Counted from the stretch's first letter, positions 17,731 through 26,302 are shown. The stretch: DNA of 42,939 nucleotides from Vibrio genomosp. F10 str. ZF-129 (GCF_000287055.2 NZ_AJYQ02000064.1:62792-105730); one strand, 5' to 3'. Notes: generated by a model not told the origin, from the sequence alone. A program made the numbers and translations.

Positions 17731-18746
17731 GTTATGTCGGCGTTAATCAACTTACAAAACGATTCGGAGACAACATTGTCTTTGAAGGGATTGATTTTTC
17801 GGTGGAAAAGGGTGAATTCATCACATTGCTTGGCCCTAGCGGCTGTGGCAAATCGACATTGTTACGAAGCCTAGCCGGTCTTAATTCAGTCGAAGGGGGA
17901 GAGATATGGGTTGAGGGTGAAAACATTACCGATCTTGCCCCTCAGCAACGTGGCATCGGTATGGTGTTTCAGTCTTATGCTCTGTTCCCAAACATGACCG
18001 TTGAGGGCAATATCGCTTTTGGTTTAAAGATGAAACACATGGGCAAAGCAGATATCACCAAAGAAGTCGCTCATGTCATAGAGCTTGTCGAATTAAAAGG
18101 TAAAGAAAAACAGTATCCTCATCAGCTGTCAGGGGGGCAACGTCAGCGTGTTGCCTTAGCGAGAGCCTTAGTAGTAAAACCGAGAATATTGCTATTGGAT
18201 GAGCCTTTATCGGCGCTCGATGCAAAAATCCGCAAGCACTTACGACAGCAGATAAGAGACATTCAAAAAGAGTTAAACTTGACCACTATTTTTGTAACCC
18301 ACGATCAAGAAGAAGCGATGATCATGTCGGACCGAATTTTCTTGATGAATCAAGGTGAGATTGTCCAGCAGGGCGCGCCAGAATCGATCTATACCCATCC
18401 AGCCAACGAATTTGTGGCCGGATTTATGGGGCATTACAACTTGGTCGATGCGACGACGGCCAAAAGTCTCTTCGATCTAGACGTAGAACAGAAAGTCGCG
18501 ATTCGTCCAGAATCTATTTACGTCAAAGAATCGGGAAGAAAATATGGCTCGCATATTTCAGCGCCGCAACGAGCGACGGTCAAAAATCATCAGTTGCTTG
18601 GCAATATTATCCGTTACCAAGTTGATGTAAATCGTTGTGAGCTGACGGTCGATCTTCTTAATCGGTCATCGGAACGATTATTTGCCGATGGAAGCCAGTT
18701 AGAGCTACTGTTTAATCTTAACGAGATTCAACCTGTGAGGGCTTAA
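17727..18746 (+). CDS. ABC transporter ATPase (PotA/PhnT-like)
   Basis: Cytoplasmic ATPase of 339 residues that drives import. Walker A is GPSGCGKST (36-44), the Q-loop Q is in FQSYALFPNM (81-90), the signature is LSGGQ (134-138), Walker B is LLLDEP (155-160) and the switch histidine is in VTHDQEEA. The extension after about 235 is a TOBE-type regulatory domain (KVAIRPESIYV). The stop lies one base before the GTG of the HAD gene. Family placement is firm; substrate follows from neighbours only. Confidence 0.92.
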   Translation: MSYVGVNQLTKRFGDNIVFEGIDFSVEKGEFITLLGPSGCGKSTLLRSLAGLNSVEGGEIWVEGENITDLAPQQRGIGMVFQSYALFPNMTVEGNIAFGLKMKHMGKADITKEVAHVIELVELKGKEKQYPHQLSGGQRQRVALARALVVKPRILLLDEPLSALDAKIRKHLRQQIRDIQKELNLTTIFVTHDQEEAMIMSDRIFLMNQGEIVQQGAPESIYTHPANEFVAGFMGHYNLVDATTAKSLFDLDVEQKVAIRPESIYVKESGRKYGSHISAPQRATVKNHQLLGNIIRYQVDVNRCELTVDLLNRSSERLFADGSQLELLFNLNEIQPVRA

Positions 18747-18747
18747 G

Positions 18748-19410
18748 GTGTCGAAATCTTTGTATGTGTTTGATATGGATGAAACGCTATTTTCTGCAGA
18801 TTGTTCTATGTTGTGGAATGCGTTTCTTGTAGAGCAAGGAATTGTTTCTTCAGATGATTTTATTAAAGAAGACCAGCGTTTGATGGCGCTCTATTCGGCA
18901 GGGGAACTGGACATGGAAGACTACCTTGCCTTTGCTATGTCGCCACTACTCGATATGGATAAATCGGAGGTGAATGAATTGGTTGAGAAATGTGTGACCG
19001 AACAAGTTATGCCGCGCTTTTATCCCCAAGCTAAAGCACTTATAGAACAACTGAATAATAAGGGGATAAAAACCATTGTCATTTCTGCCACGGTCAACTT
19101 CATTGTGAAAGCAGTGGCGAAGCGAATTGGTGTGAATACGGCGATGGGCATTGATTTAGTGGTGAAGGGGCAGTGCTATACCAGAGAGATTGAAGGCATT
19201 CCCACCTATCGTCAAGGTAAGGTTGAACGCCTCAATCAATGGCTTCTAGAACAAGAGACATCCTATGATGATATCCATTTCTACACTGATTCAATCAATG
19301 ACCTACCGTTATGTGAGCGTGCCGATAGGGTCTATCTGGTCAATCCATGCCCTCAGTTATTAGCGCACGCTGGACGTCCCAATTGGCAGACGTTGAACTG
19401 GACACTGTAA
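18748..19410 (+). CDS. HAD-IB family phosphatase
   Basis: Cytosolic HAD hydrolase of 220 residues, last gene of the operon. Motif I is D9-M-D11-E-T13 with nucleophile D9, motif II is S113 (VISATVN), motif III K158 (RQGKVER), motif IV D181 and N184-D185 (TDSINDLP). The helical insert after motif I is the C1-type cap of SerB-like phosphatases. The start is GTG at 18748, one base after the ATPase stop, with GAGGG upstream. It likely releases phosphate from the product of the upstream hydrolase, a monoester. It is not a PhnX-type phosphonatase by its visible motifs. Confidence 0.85.
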   Translation: MSKSLYVFDMDETLFSADCSMLWNAFLVEQGIVSSDDFIKEDQRLMALYSAGELDMEDYLAFAMSPLLDMDKSEVNELVEKCVTEQVMPRFYPQAKALIEQLNNKGIKTIVISATVNFIVKAVAKRIGVNTAMGIDLVVKGQCYTREIEGIPTYRQGKVERLNQWLLEQETSYDDIHFYTDSINDLPLCERADRVYLVNPCPQLLAHAGRPNWQTLNWTL

Positions 19411-19507
19411 GCCGAAGGCAAAATAAGCGTCGCATACTAATCACAGGGATCGTGATAGGCGAAATCAAATCAGTTGCAAGTTATAGCAACACAACAGAGT
19501 AACCCCA

Positions 19508-20407
19508 CTATTGGTTGAGCTTAGCAATGCGTTGTTTTCGGTACGAACGCGGCGACTCTCCAAAGTACTTTTTAAATCGATGGCTAAACGCGTAGGGATC
19601 TTTATACCCGAGTCGTTGAGCAATCATACTGATACTCCACTCTTTGTGGTGGAGTAGCTCAGCGGCTTTTTCCATACGTAAATGAATCAGGCGCTCTTGA
19701 GGTGTTTGACCAAATAATGCTTTGGTTAAGCGATTAAGCTGCTCTTCACTTAAAAAGCATTGTTTCGCTATCTGTTTCACGCTCCAAGCGAGGTGAAGTT
19801 GAGATTCGATCAGGTTAAACACACTTTGCACACGCAGTGTTGAGTTCGAAGGTGACGCTTCCATTCGGCTTAATAATCGAGCAATTTCACTGCTGAGCAA
19901 CTTTCGGTAACTCGAACGACCGGATATCTCATGGTGAAGTAAGCTCATTAGCGACCACACCTGTTCGCACTGATGAAAGGGCACAACGGCCTGACCGCCA
20001 GCAATGACCGACTTCCATTTGTCATTGGGAGAGAGCAATAGCCACACCATTTTCCAATCATTACTCTTGTTACTGAGTTCAAAACGGTAGGGTAACCCTG
20101 CCGGTAAAATAACCAATGAATTCGGTGGGATGGTTTGGCGCTGGTTAGCCAAGGTCAGCAACCCTTCACCTTCAAGCGTGAACAGAAGTGTGTGCACGTC
20201 TACACGCTCTCTTTCGACAATATAACCATCCACTAACTTAGCCATCCCCGCCATGAAAAAACCGATCGGCTCAAATTCAGGAACTTCGGAAAGACCAAGA
20301 AAACGCTCTCGGCATTTATCTGAGAGATAAACCTGATCCTGCCAACTGTTTTTAGTGTGATCTTGATCAATGACGGATTCAAACAGGTTTTGGCTACTTT
20401 CTAACAT
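19508..20407 (-). CDS. AraC-family transcription regulator
   Basis: Regulator of 299 residues. A cupin-like sensor (about 45-165: LLFTLEGEGLLTLANQRQTIPPNSLVILPAG, then WKMVWLLLSP) is joined to a double helix-turn-helix (about 200-295), with WSVKQIAKQCFLSEEQLNRLTK as the first and the typical WSISMIAQRLGYKDPYAFSHRFKKYFGESPRSYR-like second motif. It is divergent from a MATE transporter only 52 bp away and probably controls it. The tail is at the convergent end of the HAD gene, 97 nt away. Effector unknown. Confidence 0.88.
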   Translation of the reverse strand: MLESSQNLFESVIDQDHTKNSWQDQVYLSDKCRERFLGLSEVPEFEPIGFFMAGMAKLVDGYIVERERVDVHTLLFTLEGEGLLTLANQRQTIPPNSLVILPAGLPYRFELSNKSNDWKMVWLLLSPNDKWKSVIAGGQAVVPFHQCEQVWSLMSLLHHEISGRSSYRKLLSSEIARLLSRMEASPSNSTLRVQSVFNLIESQLHLAWSVKQIAKQCFLSEEQLNRLTKALFGQTPQERLIHLRMEKAAELLHHKEWSISMIAQRLGYKDPYAFSHRFKKYFGESPRSYRKQRIAKLNQ

Positions 20408-20431
20408 GTTTTATTTTTCCTTAGAACTGTA

Positions 20432-20456
20432 TATTCCTTACTCAGAATGAGGAATA
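20432..20456 (+). promoter_or_regulatory. Dyad overlapping MATE ribosome site
   Basis: TATTCCTTA and TGAGGAATA are separated by 7 nt and pair over 9 positions with one G-U. The right arm contains the GAGGA ribosome site (20449-20453) of the MATE gene at 20460. It may be an AraC operator, an RNA hairpin that hides the ribosome site, or both. Confidence 0.45.
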
Positions 20457-20459
20457 ACT

Positions 20460-21839
20460 ATGAACCATACCACGACCACTACAAATCACTCCACTTCATT
20501 ACCAAGCAACATGATGTCTACCATGGCGAAGCTTGCTTTTCCGGTGGCAATCCAAAGCGCACTCGTTGCTGTTTTGTCGTTAGCTGACGTTTTGATGGTG
20601 AGTGATCTGGGTATGGAAGCGACAGCCGCTGTGGGAATTGCCTCAAAATGGCTGTTTGTCGCGATTATGATCGCAGCGGGCGTTGGCTCGGCGAATGGAA
20701 TATTAGTGGCGCAATATTGGGGAAGAAGTGACCGTTCTTCGGCTAAAACCGTGACCATGATGGCGCTCAAATATGGTGCAAAGCTGATTGTGCCTGCGAC
20801 GGTGATCATTACTCTGTTTTCAAGCTCAATTATGCTGTTGCAAACGACGGATGTGAGTGTGATCGAATTGGGCTCTGAATATTTATGGTATGCATTGCCC
20901 GTGTTACTGCTCACTCACATCATTATCGTAATCGAATCAAGCTTACGTTCTAGTGGCAATGCGATGCTACCATTGATTCTGGCGGCGATCACGATTGCGA
21001 TTAATATTGCATTGAATTATTTATTAATTAACGGCGGCTTTGGCATACCAGCGTTGGGAGTAGCAGGCGCTGCGTTGGCGACCAGCATATCCAGAGCATT
21101 GCAAGTGGCGATGTTTGTTTTCATCTTATATCGTCGCCGCCATTGGTTATTAACCGCAGAGACACTGGAGTGTGGCGCTCGACTGATGAACTCATTTAAG
21201 TCGTTAGCGGTTCCTACTATGTACAATGCCGTATTGTGGGCAATGGGGACGCTAAGCTACCAAATGATATTTGGGCACATGGGCACCACAGAATTAGCTG
21301 TGTTCAGCATGTTAGGGCCTTTTGAACTGCTTTGTTACTCGGCGTTTTTTGGAATTTCTACAGCCTGCTCGGTACTTTTAGGTCAGAGCCTTGGGCGTGA
21401 TGATTTTCAACAAGCCGTAGCTATGACTCAGTTTTTTATCAAGTTTGTTTTGAGTGTCGGTTTGGCGGTGAGTTTGGCCATCACTTTAGGAAAAGAACAG
21501 GTCATATTGTGGTTGAACCTAGATGATCCATCGTTATACGCACTGGCTTCTCCGGCACTGGGTTTATTTGCGATGATCATCTGGCTGAGAATGCTAAACA
21601 TGGTGATCATCAACGGTATATTACGTGCGGGTGGTGAAAACAAGTTTTGCTTAAGAATGGACTTTATTTCGATGTGGATGATCGGTATTCCGTTAACCAC
21701 GATCGGGGCTTTTGTGTTTGACCTGCCGTTTGCCTCTGTGTTTGCATTGATGCTGGTGGAAGAAGTAGTGAAGTTTGGTCTGTGTTTCCAACGATACTTA
21801 CGACGCACATGGGTAAACAACTTAACCATCAGTGCGTAA
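20460..21839 (+). CDS. MATE-family multidrug/metabolite exporter
   Basis: Multidrug-and-toxin-extrusion transporter of 459 residues with twelve predicted helices and the usual two-lobe layout. Visible family patterns are LAFPVAIQSALVAVLSLADVLMVSDLG at the first helix, GIASKWLFVAIMIAAGVGSANGILVAQYWG in the second, and GVAGAALATSISRALQ. The N-terminus is Thr/Ser-rich for 17 residues. It is divergent from an AraC regulator and followed by a siderophore-ATPase remnant, which suggests this gene pair landed in an old iron-uptake locus. Substrate and coupling ion are unknown. Confidence 0.9.
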   Translation: MNHTTTTTNHSTSLPSNMMSTMAKLAFPVAIQSALVAVLSLADVLMVSDLGMEATAAVGIASKWLFVAIMIAAGVGSANGILVAQYWGRSDRSSAKTVTMMALKYGAKLIVPATVIITLFSSSIMLLQTTDVSVIELGSEYLWYALPVLLLTHIIIVIESSLRSSGNAMLPLILAAITIAINIALNYLLINGGFGIPALGVAGAALATSISRALQVAMFVFILYRRRHWLLTAETLECGARLMNSFKSLAVPTMYNAVLWAMGTLSYQMIFGHMGTTELAVFSMLGPFELLCYSAFFGISTACSVLLGQSLGRDDFQQAVAMTQFFIKFVLSVGLAVSLAITLGKEQVILWLNLDDPSLYALASPALGLFAMIIWLRMLNMVIINGILRAGGENKFCLRMDFISMWMIGIPLTTIGAFVFDLPFASVFALMLVEEVVKFGLCFQRYLRRTWVNNLTISA

Positions 21840-21872
21840 TACAGTTAGCGTGCAATAAAGTTAGTACTTAAT

Positions 21873-22097
21873 GTTCAAAAGCTTGCTGGAAAGATGAATA
21901 AAGCGGTGGTCGTCGTTATTCACGACATTAGCTTTGCCGACTGCTATTCCGACATCATCATAGCGTTGAAGAAAGGTAAAGTCGTCGCCATTGGCCTAAT
22001 AGAAGAGGTGATTCAGGCGGATGTGCTCGCGGATATATACGAAACATCGTTTAACATTGTGGAAGTCAATGGCCAACGGATGTGCACGTATTATTAA
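21873..22097 (+). pseudogene. Siderophore ABC ATPase, C-terminal remnant
   Basis: Only the last quarter of a ferric-siderophore importer ATPase (FepC/VctC type) remains. In frame from 21873 it reads VQKLAGKM, then AVVVVIHDISFADCYSDIIIALKKGKVVAIG, with the switch histidine in VIHD, and ends NGQRMCTYY, the usual C-terminus of Vibrio siderophore ATPases. Walker A, the signature and Walker B are absent, and no transporter partner is nearby. An ATG at 21894 allows a 67-residue product, but it could not hydrolyse ATP. It probably remains from a deletion or replacement event. Confidence 0.8.
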
Positions 22098-22123
22098 AAT
22101 GGACTTCATCGACTTACTAACGA

Positions 22124-22519
22124 TTATTCTTTGTCAAAGCTGTCGACGATAATCGCTCCCATTGATGCTGGCATTGTAATCACAATGATCCGATTCATAG
22201 CAACGCCAGGATCGACGAAAAGAGGCAATTTATCAATACAATACAACACCAAGGCAACGACGAAAGCCGCCATGACATAGGCGGTCACAATACGAAAAAG
22301 AAAGACGATTTTTCTGTTCTTGATATCTCGCTGAAATACGCTTTCATAGGTATATAAGGCTAAAAATATTACCGACAATGAAAAGAGCATCAGTAAGTTT
22401 TTGAAAGGTAGGATTTCACCTAGTCGCCACGCTTCTTCGGAAAAAGAAATCGGGACAGCAAGCGCGAATGCGCCAACAAAAATCTGGCTGGCATCTTCTA
22501 GATTAAAGTTCAATTTCAT
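22124..22519 (-). CDS. DUF2391-like integral membrane protein
   Basis: Small membrane protein of 131 residues with four predicted helices. The ATG at 22519 is preferred over a TTG 24 nt upstream because a GAGGT ribosome site lies 9 nt before it. The pattern (SQIFVGAFALAVPISFSEEAWRLGEILP, then a Tyr-rich YTYESVFQRD loop and a last helix ending GAIIVDSF) recalls the TIGR02587/DUF2391 family, of unknown function. A 17-bp triple repeat lies just upstream. Family call is tentative. Confidence 0.6.
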   Translation of the reverse strand: MKLNFNLEDASQIFVGAFALAVPISFSEEAWRLGEILPFKNLLMLFSLSVIFLALYTYESVFQRDIKNRKIVFLFRIVTAYVMAAFVVALVLYCIDKLPLFVDPGVAMNRIIVITMPASMGAIIVDSFDKE

Positions 22520-22636
22520 ATGTTTATACCTCAAATTTCCCAAGAGCCTACCTAATCAGTAAAGCCGGTAGTGCATTCTGACTATGATTTTGTTGGTATG
22601 AGATGGTTACTTAAACCTACCGTTTATCATTCTTAC

Positions 22637-22687
22637 AAGACGAGTACTCTTAAAAGACGAGTACTCGTAAAAGACTAGCACTCACAT
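22637..22687. repeat. Three 17-bp direct repeats
   Basis: AAGACGAGTACTC begins at 22637 and 22654 exactly, and AAGACTAGCACTC at 22671, so the period is a strict 17 bp. The array lies between the zinc-ribbon gene stop and the DUF2391-like start. It could be an iteron-like protein site or a small minisatellite. Confidence 0.8.
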
Positions 22688-22705
22688 GATTTCGCCAGTA
22701 CTGCA

Positions 22706-22939
22706 TTAATCTTCAACCCTCTTTTCACCGCATTTTTTACAAACAAGATGACGTTCAAATTCATCCATAGAAGCCACAAATGCACCGAGAGCACTGCCTT
22801 TAATAAAACCGGCGAAAAATTCTTTAATTTTGCTGTTTTTTTGGCCTTTAAATGCACTCTGCTTTCTGACCAGAACAACGACATGATCGGTATCCGCACT
22901 GCACTTGGTGCAGTGATGCTTTTCTACTTTATGGGACAT
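22706..22939 (-). CDS. Small zinc-ribbon protein, hypothetical
   Basis: A 77-residue protein starting at the ATG at 22939, chosen because GGAG lies 8 nt upstream. It has two Cys pairs, HHCTKCSADTDH near the start and HLVCKKCGEKRVED at the end, that form a classical four-Cys zinc ribbon. Between them is a basic stretch (RKQSAFKGQKNSKIKEFF) and a short hydrophobic segment (AGFIKGSALGAFVASM). I do not recognise a named family. Its promoter may use the palindrome TTACTATAGTAA at 22981-22992. Confidence 0.65.
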   Translation of the reverse strand: MSHKVEKHHCTKCSADTDHVVVLVRKQSAFKGQKNSKIKEFFAGFIKGSALGAFVASMDEFERHLVCKKCGEKRVED

Positions 22940-23196
22940 ATTTTCTCCATCCAAGAGGTCAATGCTTTAGCGCCTGAACATTACTATAGTAAATCATTTC
23001 CATATAAAAATCAGCGCATTGTCAGCCTGATAACCTAACGTTCATCACGAAGTGTAGGACCGACTAAGCTCACTTTTCTCATGAAGTTTTATTGGTGTAT
23101 TTCAAAATTCGTCGTTCTCTCAACACAAGAAAAAACCGGAACAGCTATACGGGGGATTGAATAGCGGGAAACATCTAAACAGGATGAGCGAGAATG

Positions 23197-23781
23197 TTAA
23201 AAAGGGTAGTGATTGAACACATCTTCAATCATCTCATTGAGTGGTGCCTGGCCGTTATGGGTTTTCGCGTAGGTCCTTAGCCCAGTTATTTGAATTTGCA
23301 CATGACGTGCTAGTTGAGCTGTACTTTTTTGTGCGTCAACTTCACCGATTTCTTGAGCTTCAATAATGAGCTTTTCTATCGCTTTTTCCATTTCAATGAC
23401 CGATTTTCTCGCTTCATCTAACAGCTCTTTGTTTTCATCTGTCAGTTCAGCCACTGTTTTGGCGAGCATGCAAAGGCTACTTGGTGAGCCGCTCAGCGTA
23501 TCAAGAATGAGTTGACGCATGAATAATTTAAGCGCTGCGATAGGGGTTTCACTCTCTTCTCGGCAGTGTGCTAATCGCGCTAAACCATTCTGTTTATAAT
23601 GACGTAACGCTTCTTTAAACAGTTCGTCTTTACTGCCGAAAGCCGCGTAAATGCTACCAGGGCGCATATCAATCACATCTTGCAAATTACGCATAGAAGT
23701 CGCGTGAAAACCTTTTTCCCAATAGAGAGCCATCGCTTTGTTTACGACGTCTTGGCGATCAAATTTTGCGGTCTTGGCCAT
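23197..23781 (-). CDS. TetR/AcrR-family repressor
   Basis: Repressor of 194 residues. The N-terminal helix-turn-helix (about 8-55) reads DVVNKAMALYWEKGFHATSMRNLQDVIDMRPGSIYAAFGSKDELFKEAL in pieces typical of TetR, with a helical ligand domain behind it. It is divergent from an AhpD-like gene. Three copies of a 16-bp palindrome lie between the two start codons, one next to its own start and two near the target promoter, so it very likely represses both genes. Inducer unknown; by analogy with similar loci an electrophile or quinone is possible. Confidence 0.9.
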   Translation of the reverse strand: MAKTAKFDRQDVVNKAMALYWEKGFHATSMRNLQDVIDMRPGSIYAAFGSKDELFKEALRHYKQNGLARLAHCREESETPIAALKLFMRQLILDTLSGSPSSLCMLAKTVAELTDENKELLDEARKSVIEMEKAIEKLIIEAQEIGEVDAQKSTAQLARHVQIQITGLRTYAKTHNGQAPLNEMIEDVFNHYPF

Positions 23782-23803
23782 AGGAGAGAACGAAAAGTAA
23801 TAA

Positions 23804-23819
23804 TTGAACGATGGTTCAA
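23804..23819. promoter_or_regulatory. TetR operator, autoregulatory
   Basis: TTGAACGATGGTTCAA, one change from the perfect palindrome TTGAACGATCGTTCAA, 22 bp before the TetR start codon. Confidence 0.8.
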
Positions 23820-23924
23820 ATTATAGGTTTGATCTCAATTGAGGTAAAGAAGAATGTCTACTTCGTTAAACTAAAAGTCAGAATTTCATTAATAATCAAT
23901 GAGTAAAACCAATGCTGTAAATAA

Positions 23925-23964
23925 TTGAGCGATCGTTCAATTATTTAGTTGAACGATCGTTCTA
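23925..23964. promoter_or_regulatory. Paired TetR operators
   Basis: TTGAGCGATCGTTCAA (23925-23940) and TTGAACGATCGTTCTA (23949-23964), each one change from the perfect palindrome. Centres are 24 bp apart. They precede the AhpD-like gene by about 115 nt. Confidence 0.8.
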
Positions 23965-24077
23965 ATTGGTTTAGAGTTTCGTCATACCGCATAAAAACTG
24001 AGCGGACAACGAGCATACTTATTTTTATAACGTTGTTTTATAAATGGCGAAAGCATATAAACGAAAGGGACACAACA

Positions 24078-24632
24078 ATGACAGATTTTACAAAACATAC
24101 ACTCGAGACCGCGCCACAAGGTTCAAAGCCAGTATTGGAAGGGGCGATCAAAAATATGGGTAGAATTCCTGGATTATGGTCTGTCATGGCAGAGTCACCA
24201 GAAACATTACAAGCCTATAGTCAACTGCATCAGCATTTCATGAATACGTCGTTTGATGCTGAGGAGCTAACCGTTGTATGGCAAACGATCAATGTGGAGC
24301 ATGAATGCCACTACTGTGTTCCAGCACATACAGGGATCGCACACTCTATGAATGTTAATCCAGAGCTTATTGAAGCGTTAAGAAATGAAGAACCTTTGCC
24401 TACGGCCAAACTTCAGGCGCTTAGAGACTTCACACTGAGCATGGTTAGAAGGCGAGGAAATGTAACTGAGAACGATCTAGACGCATTTTTTAGCGCAGGA
24501 TACGAACAGAAACAAGTACTTGAAATCATTCTTGGTCTATCTCAAAAAGTGATCAGCAATTATGTTAATCATATTGCTGGTACACCAGTTGATGAAGTCT
24601 TTGAGAAGTTTGCTTGGACCAAAAAGGTGTAA
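24078..24632 (+). CDS. Carboxymuconolactone decarboxylase/AhpD-like protein
   Basis: Protein of 184 residues in the AhpD-like superfamily. The start at 24078 is supported by AAAGGGA upstream. The redox motif is E74-H-E-C77-H-Y-C80-x3-H84, the same spacing as the AhpD Cys pair and its histidine, so a peroxidase-type or thiol-disulfide role is likely. The rest (LQALRDFTLSMVRRRGNVTENDLDAFFSAGYEQKQVLEIILGLS in pieces) fits the all-helical fold. It is divergent from a TetR repressor with paired operators in between and is followed by a hairpin terminator. Confidence 0.85.
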   Translation: MTDFTKHTLETAPQGSKPVLEGAIKNMGRIPGLWSVMAESPETLQAYSQLHQHFMNTSFDAEELTVVWQTINVEHECHYCVPAHTGIAHSMNVNPELIEALRNEEPLPTAKLQALRDFTLSMVRRRGNVTENDLDAFFSAGYEQKQVLEIILGLSQKVISNYVNHIAGTPVDEVFEKFAWTKKV

Positions 24633-24675
24633 TTCAAATTACGCAGTAAGCCGACTATATCGTCGACATTGAAGA

Positions 24676-24720
24676 GCCTGTTATTGACTATGATGGCTAT
24701 AACAGGCGAGTCATATTTTT
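24676..24720 (+). terminator. Terminator after AhpD-like gene
   Basis: GCCTGTTAT (24676-24684) pairs with ATAACAGGC (24699-24707) around a 14-nt loop. A TATTTTT tract follows at 24714-24720. Confidence 0.75.
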
Positions 24721-24819
24721 GTATCGAACAGAGAATTCAGAGAACCCAGAGAATCATTGATTGGAATTCAATGGCAAACGTGAGTACCACATGAATGAGC
24801 GTTTAATCTCCAATCCAAC

Positions 24820-26052
24820 TTAATCGTAAAAAGGCGCGGTATCAACATCGAGAGAAGACGGGGATATCGCTTTTTCAATCACCAATTTACTGCTTTTTAG
24901 GTCGATAAAGCCCACATCGCAAAAGCGGTTGTATTTATTGGAATAAAAGCATTTTACTTCTGGCTTGAGCGGTTGAGTTGGGTTTGATGTCCACACAATA
25001 CCGACTCGGCCATCAGAAAGCTCCACCAAAGAACCGACAGGGTAGACGCCGATGCAGTTGATGAATTTATACACTAAATCAGGATCGAGGTGGAATGGCG
25101 TCAATTTCAGTATGATCTTAAATGCTTCAGACGAACTCATGCCTTTTTTGTAACAACGATCGGCGGTTAAGGCGTCATAAATATCAATAATGCAAACCAT
25201 TCGAGCATGTAAAGGTATCTCATCACCTTTTAAGCCGTGAGGATAGCCGTTTCCATCCAGCTTTTCATGGTGCATTAAACAAACGTCTCGGCTGATATCA
25301 CTCAGACCTTCAATGTGTACAATCATTTTATCTGCAAACACCTGATGAAGTTTCATATGTTCAAACTCTTCAGGGGTTAATTTAGCGGGTTTGTGCAACA
25401 CTTCATCTTTCACTTTGGTTTTGCCAATGTCATGAATGATGCCACCGACGGCCATTTGTTTGAGCGTGTTTTTGTCTAAACCCAAGTGTTTACCAAACGT
25501 CACCAATAAGCAGGCAACATTGACCGAGTGTTCTAATAGGTAGGCGTCTTTTTTCCTCAATGCCGATACGCACCGCAACGCATCGGAATCAATTAGTACC
25601 GATTCGATCATGTTATCAGCCCAGTCATCAATTTCGTCAAGCTCGATGATTTTGCCTTCAAAGGTGTGGGACATGAGCCGATTGGCTAACCCTTTTGCTT
25701 CCGCGATGAGCTTTTTGGCTTTTTGTTGGTTTGCATGTCGACTGGTTGGCTTTTTAGCCGTTTTATGTGCATTGGAAGAGATCGCTGCTGGTTTAGGCGT
25801 GGGCGCTGCTTCTTCGGTTGATTCAGCTTCTGGTTTTACTGGTTTAAAAATGCAGTTTTTTTCTGACAGTTTAGAGTCCACCCAAACGAACTTTACTTCG
25901 CTTTTTTTAAGCTGATCGATGGCGGATTGTGAGGAAACTCGCCCCGCGTGCGCTAAATTGACGCATTCGGTATGTTCTATCGCCGTTACAAACATGCCAA
26001 CGGTCAATGTGTCGATAGAAATTTTAATGGAATCTTGAATCTTATACTGCAT
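24820..26052 (-). CDS. HD-GYP domain phosphodiesterase with DUF3391
   Basis: Predicted cyclic-di-GMP phosphodiesterase of 410 residues. I start it at 26052, where IKISIDTLTVGMFV begins the N-terminal DUF3391 domain; the 32 residues upstream are Cys/Tyr-rich and look non-coding. A linker rich in Ala, Pro and Lys (about 75-130) precedes the HD-GYP domain, with HSVNVA, the HD pair in IIHDIGKTKVKDEVLHKPAKLT, LMHHEKLDGNGYPHGL (the GYP motif), and DIYDALTADRCYK. A small C-terminal domain (VGSLVELSDGRVGIV) is standard. Metal and catalytic residues appear intact. Output may be motility or biofilm control. Confidence 0.88.
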   Translation of the reverse strand: MQYKIQDSIKISIDTLTVGMFVTAIEHTECVNLAHAGRVSSQSAIDQLKKSEVKFVWVDSKLSEKNCIFKPVKPEAESTEEAAPTPKPAAISSNAHKTAKKPTSRHANQQKAKKLIAEAKGLANRLMSHTFEGKIIELDEIDDWADNMIESVLIDSDALRCVSALRKKDAYLLEHSVNVACLLVTFGKHLGLDKNTLKQMAVGGIIHDIGKTKVKDEVLHKPAKLTPEEFEHMKLHQVFADKMIVHIEGLSDISRDVCLMHHEKLDGNGYPHGLKGDEIPLHARMVCIIDIYDALTADRCYKKGMSSSEAFKIILKLTPFHLDPDLVYKFINCIGVYPVGSLVELSDGRVGIVWTSNPTQPLKPEVKCFYSNKYNRFCDVGFIDLKSSKLVIEKAISPSSLDVDTAPFYD

Positions 26053-26302
26053 TCTGGCGTTATCTGTATGTTTATGTGCTCCTCTTACAGTGTAACAGCA
26101 ATATGGATAACCGATAAAAATTCTGGTTACATTTGTTACAACTATCAATAGTTAAATTCGAACAATCACACGTTCACGATAGGCGTATATCTATTAGCGC
26201 TGTTGATGGAAGAGTATTGAGCTTTTTCCTTGGTACGAGATGCTAGGTTTATAGCTATTAGGAAGTACTGAGCGGCTTCGATGATGCTCTCCAATCGTTG
26301 GG

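Noticed and set aside
22675..22899. Alternative minus-strand frame of 74 codons
   Set aside because: It overlaps the zinc-ribbon gene in another frame, lacks that gene's ribosome site and cysteine motifs, and matches no known family pattern.
24820..26148. Upstream start of the HD-GYP gene at 26148
   Set aside because: The extra 32 residues do not fit the family, which begins with the KISIDTLTVGMFV segment.
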